From NCBI GenBank assembly GCA_031279875.1, contig JAITHS010000215.1, forward strand, positions 1 through 5,234: a stretch of DNA of 5,234 nt, written 5' to 3'. Origin of the DNA: Tannerella sp. (GTDB taxonomy: Bacteria; Bacteroidota; Bacteroidia; Bacteroidales; Tannerellaceae). The notes below the pieces were generated by a model. The model ran no database searches. It worked only from the letters and a program-made list of their open reading frames with translations, and was not told where the DNA came from. A program made the position numbers and the translations under genes. This document shows positions 1 to 5,234 of this stretch, piece by piece (position 1 is the stretch's first letter; each line of letters begins with the position of its first letter).

Positions 1-538
1 TTGTTGTTGCACGTCCTCTGTCGTTTGAGACGCGGGCATTATGACTGTTTCTCGCAAAATCTCTGCTGTACGGGCGCCCGTTGTTAGCAGGCATGTGTCG
101 CGTTTCGACCCAATCCCGATAATTGATACGGGCATGATGATAGCGATGGTCGCGAGAGCAGTAGATAGGCATCTGATGATAGTTATAACAGTAGTGAGCG
201 TAAAGTTGACGGTGGCGGATGTGATAGCGCCACGGATCAAAAATATTGTTCAAAACAACTTTGTAGAGCGAATAAAAATCATAATAACTGTAAGCCACCG
301 GCAAATACGTACATGGTATCCACCTGTTGCCGTGGGGATAGTAGAACAATCTGTTTATCACATCATAATAAACGTCTATTTCCGGAATGTAATAATATTC
401 GACATAATCATGACCCATAGGACCCCATGCGGGCTGAATATCAATATTTACGCTAACATGAATCTGTGCATCAGCGTTTTCTGTGTTGACAAAAATAACG
501 GTCAACGCCATAATCATAATAAAAACTAACTTTTTCAT
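1..538 (-). CDS. Partial secreted Tyr/His-rich protein of unknown function (C-terminus beyond left edge)
   Basis: An open minus-strand frame runs from an ATG at 538 to the left edge with no stop, giving 179 residues. Residues 1-24 form a clear signal peptide: MKK, a hydrophobic core, then ADA before Q25, a signal peptidase I type site resembling the AEA-Q site of the neighbouring beta-galactosidase. No lipobox cysteine is seen. The mature part is unusually aromatic: about 21 tyrosines lie between residues 45 and 140, including YVEYYY at 45-50 and FYY at 65-67, with many histidines (for example HRYHH at 131-135) and Trp-Arg pairs. From about residue 150 the sequence turns Arg/Asn/Ser-rich and probably disordered. 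From memory, Bacteroidota encode similar uncharacterised exported proteins with a QPxWGPxGxDYVEYYY-like motif. I cannot assign a function. Export is well supported. A cell-surface or envelope role is inference. No Shine-Dalgarno is seen before the start. Confidence 0.85.
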   Translation of the reverse strand, partial: MKKLVFIMIMALTVIFVNTENADAQIHVSVNIDIQPAWGPMGHDYVEYYYIPEIDVYYDVINRLFYYPHGNRWIPCTYLPVAYSYYDFYSLYKVVLNNIFDPWRYHIRHRQLYAHYCYNYHQMPIYCSRDHRYHHARINYRDWVETRHMPANNGRPYSRDFARNSHNARVSNDRGRATT

Positions 539-631
539 TGTTGTAAAATTTAAAAATGTGAATTTAAAATGTTAAAAATCTCTTTGTTAAAATTAGACGT
601 CAAAATATCGTTAGGGTTTAAACAAACTCCC
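539..631. other. AT-rich intergenic spacer between beta-galactosidase stop and the secreted-protein start
   Basis: This 93-bp spacer separates two minus-strand genes. It is very AT-rich and contains no ORF worth calling. It has no exact minus-strand TAnnTTTG; the closest is TAATTTTA (588-595), one mismatch, without a well-placed TTTG upstream. A weak imperfect hairpin just after the beta-galactosidase stop (614-631) lacks a following T-run. Whether the downstream gene has its own promoter or is read through from the beta-galactosidase gene cannot be settled from the sequence. Confidence 0.5.
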
Positions 632-3919
<3,288 letters not shown>

Positions 3920-3935
3920 TTAATTTTTGATGCCG

Positions 3936-3969
3936 CAAAGGTAGTGTTTTTTGCTGTATTCTCTGCAAA
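3936..3969 (-). promoter_or_regulatory. Predicted Bacteroidota sigma-ABfr-type promoter of the beta-galactosidase gene
   Basis: On the minus strand TACCTTTG (3943-3936) matches the Bacteroidota -7 element TAnnTTTG exactly. A TTTG (3969-3966) lies 22 nt upstream, close to the usual -33 position. The -7 element ends 22 nt before the beta-galactosidase ATG, implying a very short leader with no Shine-Dalgarno. The spacer is slightly longer than the typical 19-21 nt. This suggests the gene has its own promoter rather than depending on the toxin-antitoxin operon upstream. Confidence 0.6.
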
Positions 3970-3983
3970 AATGCTAAAAAAAT

Positions 3984-4015
3984 TTTTGTAGAGACGTTGC
4001 ATGCAACGTCTCTAC
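3984..4015. repeat. Palindromic repeat, copy 1 (TTTT plus 28-bp perfect palindrome)
   Basis: Positions 3988-4015 are a perfect 28-bp palindrome: the arm GTAGAGACGTTGCA followed directly by its reverse complement. Four T residues at 3984-3987 are also shared with copy 2, so 32 bp are identical between copies. As RNA or single-stranded DNA it could fold into a stem of about 12 bp with a 4-nt loop on either strand. It lies between the toxin stop and the beta-galactosidase promoter, about 20 bp upstream of the -33 element. It is not a classical intrinsic terminator for the toxin operon, because on the minus strand the hairpin is followed by A residues before a T-run. A shorter inverted repeat, GGCGTCGCC (4018-4026), lies just beyond it. 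Confidence 0.9.
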
Positions 4016-4049
4016 GGTGGCGTCGCCGTTGTTGTCTTCGTATCTTAAA

Positions 4050-4310
4050 CTATATTCCCCTGTATATGTCCTTGCGATGTCCTATTTTGATTATTTCCAC
4101 CGTTAATATTTCGTTTTCAATACGGTAAATAATACGGTAATCGGCTTCGCGGATACGGTACACATTGTTGTATCCCTGCAATTTTTTCGATCCTGACGGC
4201 CGTGGATTTTCAGCCAAACCGTCAATGATGACTGCTATGCGACCGGCTATGGACAGGGGTAAATCCATTAACTGCTTTTGTGCTTTCTTCTTGATTCTGA
4301 CACTATACAT
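4050..4310 (-). CDS. RelE/ParE-superfamily toxin of a type II toxin-antitoxin pair
   Basis: The 86-residue basic protein has the RelE/ParE layout: a first strand (YSVRIKKKAQKQL, 2-14), a helical hairpin through about residue 34, the NPRPSGSKKLQG connector (35-46), then strands carrying YRIREADYRIIYRIE (51-65) and IIKIGHRKDIYR (73-84). By position, R59, R79 and Y83 correspond to RelE catalytic residues R61, R81 and Y87. Family members of this RelE-like branch cleave mRNA on the ribosome, while ParE branch members poison gyrase; the retained Arg/Tyr set favours RNase activity but does not prove it. The ATG at 4310 lies inside the 3' end of the antitoxin gene with an 8-bp overlap, so the two are probably translationally coupled. 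The length is normal for the family and no damage is seen, so the toxin appears intact. Confidence 0.9.
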   Translation of the reverse strand: MYSVRIKKKAQKQLMDLPLSIAGRIAVIIDGLAENPRPSGSKKLQGYNNVYRIREADYRIIYRIENEILTVEIIKIGHRKDIYRGI

Positions 4311-4527
4311 ACGCGTTTAATTTCAATTGTTCCCTGACGTCGTTCCAATTGTCGGAGGCATCCGTCACACTCAATTCCACATCTATTATGTCTTCAATAT
4401 CTTCGAGCGTTTCAAGCCATGTTGCAATATCCCGTCCTTCCGTTTGATTTATCCTCAACTCATTGAGATCAATCAGTATGGCGGTTTTCAATCCCTTTTC
4501 GTTTATTACCATGTTTATCCCGTTCAT
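4303..4527 (-). CDS. Small acidic antitoxin partner of the RelE/ParE toxin
   Basis: This 74-residue protein is encoded immediately upstream of, and overlapping, the toxin, which is the usual antitoxin-first order. It is strongly acidic (16 Asp/Glu against 6 Lys/Arg), as expected for a partner wrapping a basic toxin. Residues 7-24 (VINEKGLKTAILIDLNEL) resemble the beta-hairpin and following helix seen in Phd/YefM-like antitoxins. Residues 38-51 (LETLEDIEDIIDVE) form an acidic helix, and W61-L70 is a likely C-terminal toxin-binding segment. I do not recognise the exact family, and no clear helix-turn-helix or ribbon-helix-helix is visible, so operon autoregulation is uncertain. The first ATG (4527) is used; a second Met at codon 6 is an alternative start. 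The functional call rests mainly on gene order, overlap and charge. Confidence 0.8.
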   Translation of the reverse strand: MNGINMVINEKGLKTAILIDLNELRINQTEGRDIATWLETLEDIEDIIDVELSVTDASDNWNDVREQLKLNAYV

Positions 4528-4563
4528 AATGTGTTTGTTTTTAAAGTGAATAAATTACGGCTG

Positions 4564-4571
4564 CAAAGATA
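4564..4571 (-). promoter_or_regulatory. Predicted -7 promoter element of the toxin-antitoxin operon
   Basis: On the minus strand TATCTTTG (4571-4564) matches the Bacteroidota -7 element TAnnTTTG exactly and ends 36 nt before the antitoxin ATG. No good TTTG is present at the -33 position; the upstream sequence there is only T-rich. This is the only exact match in the 149-bp spacer on this strand, so it is the best promoter candidate for the operon. Confidence 0.45.
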
Positions 4572-4644
4572 ATCATTTTTTCCTAAAACAGCCTGATTAA
4601 ATCTGTATTTACGTGTAAACCAATATGTCAAAAACGCTGTTTCG

Positions 4645-4676
4645 TTTTGTAGAGACGTTGCATGCAACGTCTCTAC
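4645..4676. repeat. Palindromic repeat, copy 2 (TTTT plus 28-bp perfect palindrome)
   Basis: Positions 4649-4676 repeat the 28-bp palindrome of copy 1 without a mismatch, and the four preceding T residues also match. Copy 2 begins 661 bp to the right of copy 1. Its last base touches the stop codon (4677-4679) of the DUF4143-type gene, so on the minus strand the transcript would read TAA and then enter the hairpin directly. No T-run follows on that strand (AAAACG instead), so it is not a standard intrinsic terminator. It could still stabilise the mRNA 3' end or weakly stop transcription into the toxin-antitoxin operon. Confidence 0.9.
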
Positions 4677-5234
4677 TTATTCCAGCAGGAATTTCCGAAT
4701 GGGCGTTTGCCGTATGCCGCTGTACGAAGCACCTTCAATGTTGTCGAGCGTTATCACTGTTTTCGGATAGTTGTCCTGTATATCAAGCAGGTTGCCGAAC
4801 TCGCGCTGTCGCGTTTTCTCTTCCGTCATCGTTAGCGCTACCTGAATGTAATGTTTTTCGCCGTCTTTCGTGGCTACAAAATCAATTTCCTTATTGCCGC
4901 TGCGCCCTGTGTTGAGCGAATAACCGCTTACGGAAAGTTGGTGGCAAACAAGGTTTTCAAGCACCTGTCCCATGTCGTCGGCGCGAAAGGGGCATATTGC
5001 ATGGCGTATGCCCAAATCTTCAAAATAATATTTCTCGCCCACTTTCAAGAGTTCCTTCCCTTTCAGGTCGGCAGGCTTGACGCGCTGCAAAAGAAAAGCA
5101 TTTGTCAGATAATCAAGATATTCCAGTATCGTTTTCGGCTGCAACACCAAACGCTGCGATTTCAGGTAATTGCTGATGCTGTTGGCTGAAAACAAATGCC
5201 CCGTAACATCGGCTAAATAAACCGACAAGTCCAT
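4677..5234 (-). CDS. C-terminal part of a DUF4143-type AAA-family ATPase (5' end at or beyond right edge)
   Basis: The frame gives 185 residues ending at TAA (4679-4677) and stays open to the right edge; its first Met happens to be the last three bases. The visible part matches the C-terminal half of the large prokaryotic ATPases annotated as AAA_14 plus DUF4143. Residues 10-50 look like a winged-helix segment (LFSANSISNYLKSQ, then TILEYLDYLTNAFLL). FEDLGIRHAI (71-80) and VLENLVCHQL (91-100) are typical DUF4143 motifs. NKEIDFVATKDGEKHYIQV (114-132) and the TREREFGNLL-like segment (141-150, here TRQREFGNLL) form the restriction-endonuclease-like fold, with E116, D118 and Q131 at the active-site positions. 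Complete members are usually around 380-400 residues with Walker A and B motifs in the missing half. The cellular role of this family is not established. Whether the gene is complete off-window or a real fragment starting at this Met cannot be told. Confidence 0.85.
   Translation of the reverse strand: MDLSVYLADVTGHLFSANSISNYLKSQRLVLQPKTILEYLDYLTNAFLLQRVKPADLKGKELLKVGEKYYFEDLGIRHAICPFRADDMGQVLENLVCHQLSVSGYSLNTGRSGNKEIDFVATKDGEKHYIQVALTMTEEKTRQREFGNLLDIQDNYPKTVITLDNIEGASYSGIRQTPIRKFLLE

Noticed and set aside
251..260. Partial match to the palindrome arm (TTGTAGAG)
   Set aside because: It lies inside the coding frame of the secreted protein, is only eight bases long and has no second arm.
41..529. 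Plus-strand open frame of 162 codons
   Set aside because: It is the antisense shadow of the secreted Tyr/His-rich gene, which has a proper signal peptide and a Bacteroidota-like composition on the minus strand; the plus-strand product has no recognisable domain.
614..631. Possible terminator hairpin after the beta-galactosidase gene
   Set aside because: The stem is short and bulged (GTTT with AAAC plus two or three GC pairs) and no T-run follows on the minus strand.
3988..4015. Palindrome copy 1 as an intrinsic terminator of the toxin-antitoxin operon
   Set aside because: The stem is strong, but on the minus strand it is followed by five A residues before any T-run; the exact duplicate elsewhere fits a repeat element better.
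3984..4676. CRISPR-like array
   Set aside because: There are only two repeat copies, separated by 629 bp that contain two genes; there is no regular spacer pattern.

Overview
The window looks like chromosomal DNA from a member of the Bacteroidota, probably a Bacteroidales-type bacterium. Four things point there: a LacZ-type glycoside hydrolase with an export signal, a Tyr/His-rich secreted protein of a kind seen in that phylum, two matches to the Bacteroidota -7 promoter element TAnnTTTG just upstream of start codons, and the lack of Shine-Dalgarno sequences. All supported genes lie on the minus strand. I see no rRNA, tRNA, CRISPR array, transposase or phage gene.

Layout from left to right, which is the reverse of the direction of transcription. 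Positions 1-538 hold the first 179 codons of a secreted Tyr/His-rich protein of unknown function that runs off the left edge. Positions 632-3913 hold a complete 1093-residue GH2 beta-galactosidase with a signal peptide and every catalytic landmark of the LacZ family. Positions 4050-4527 hold a two-gene toxin-antitoxin operon: a small acidic antitoxin and a RelE/ParE-type toxin overlapping by 8 bp. Positions 4677-5234 hold the C-terminal 185 codons of a DUF4143-type ATPase whose nucleotide-binding half is not in the window.

The toxin-antitoxin operon sits between two identical copies of a 28-bp perfect palindrome preceded by the same four T residues. One copy lies upstream of the beta-galactosidase promoter. 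The other abuts the stop codon of the ATPase fragment. This is the most unusual structure in the window: either a family of interspersed palindromic elements or the edges of a small removable cassette.

The genes do not form an obvious pathway. The beta-galactosidase appears to have its own promoter and would remove beta-linked galactose from oligosaccharides in the periplasm or outside the cell. No SusC/SusD pair, regulator or other sugar enzyme is visible beside it. The toxin-antitoxin pair and the ATPase fragment are accessory genes common in this phylum. I did not find a convincing new multi-gene system here.
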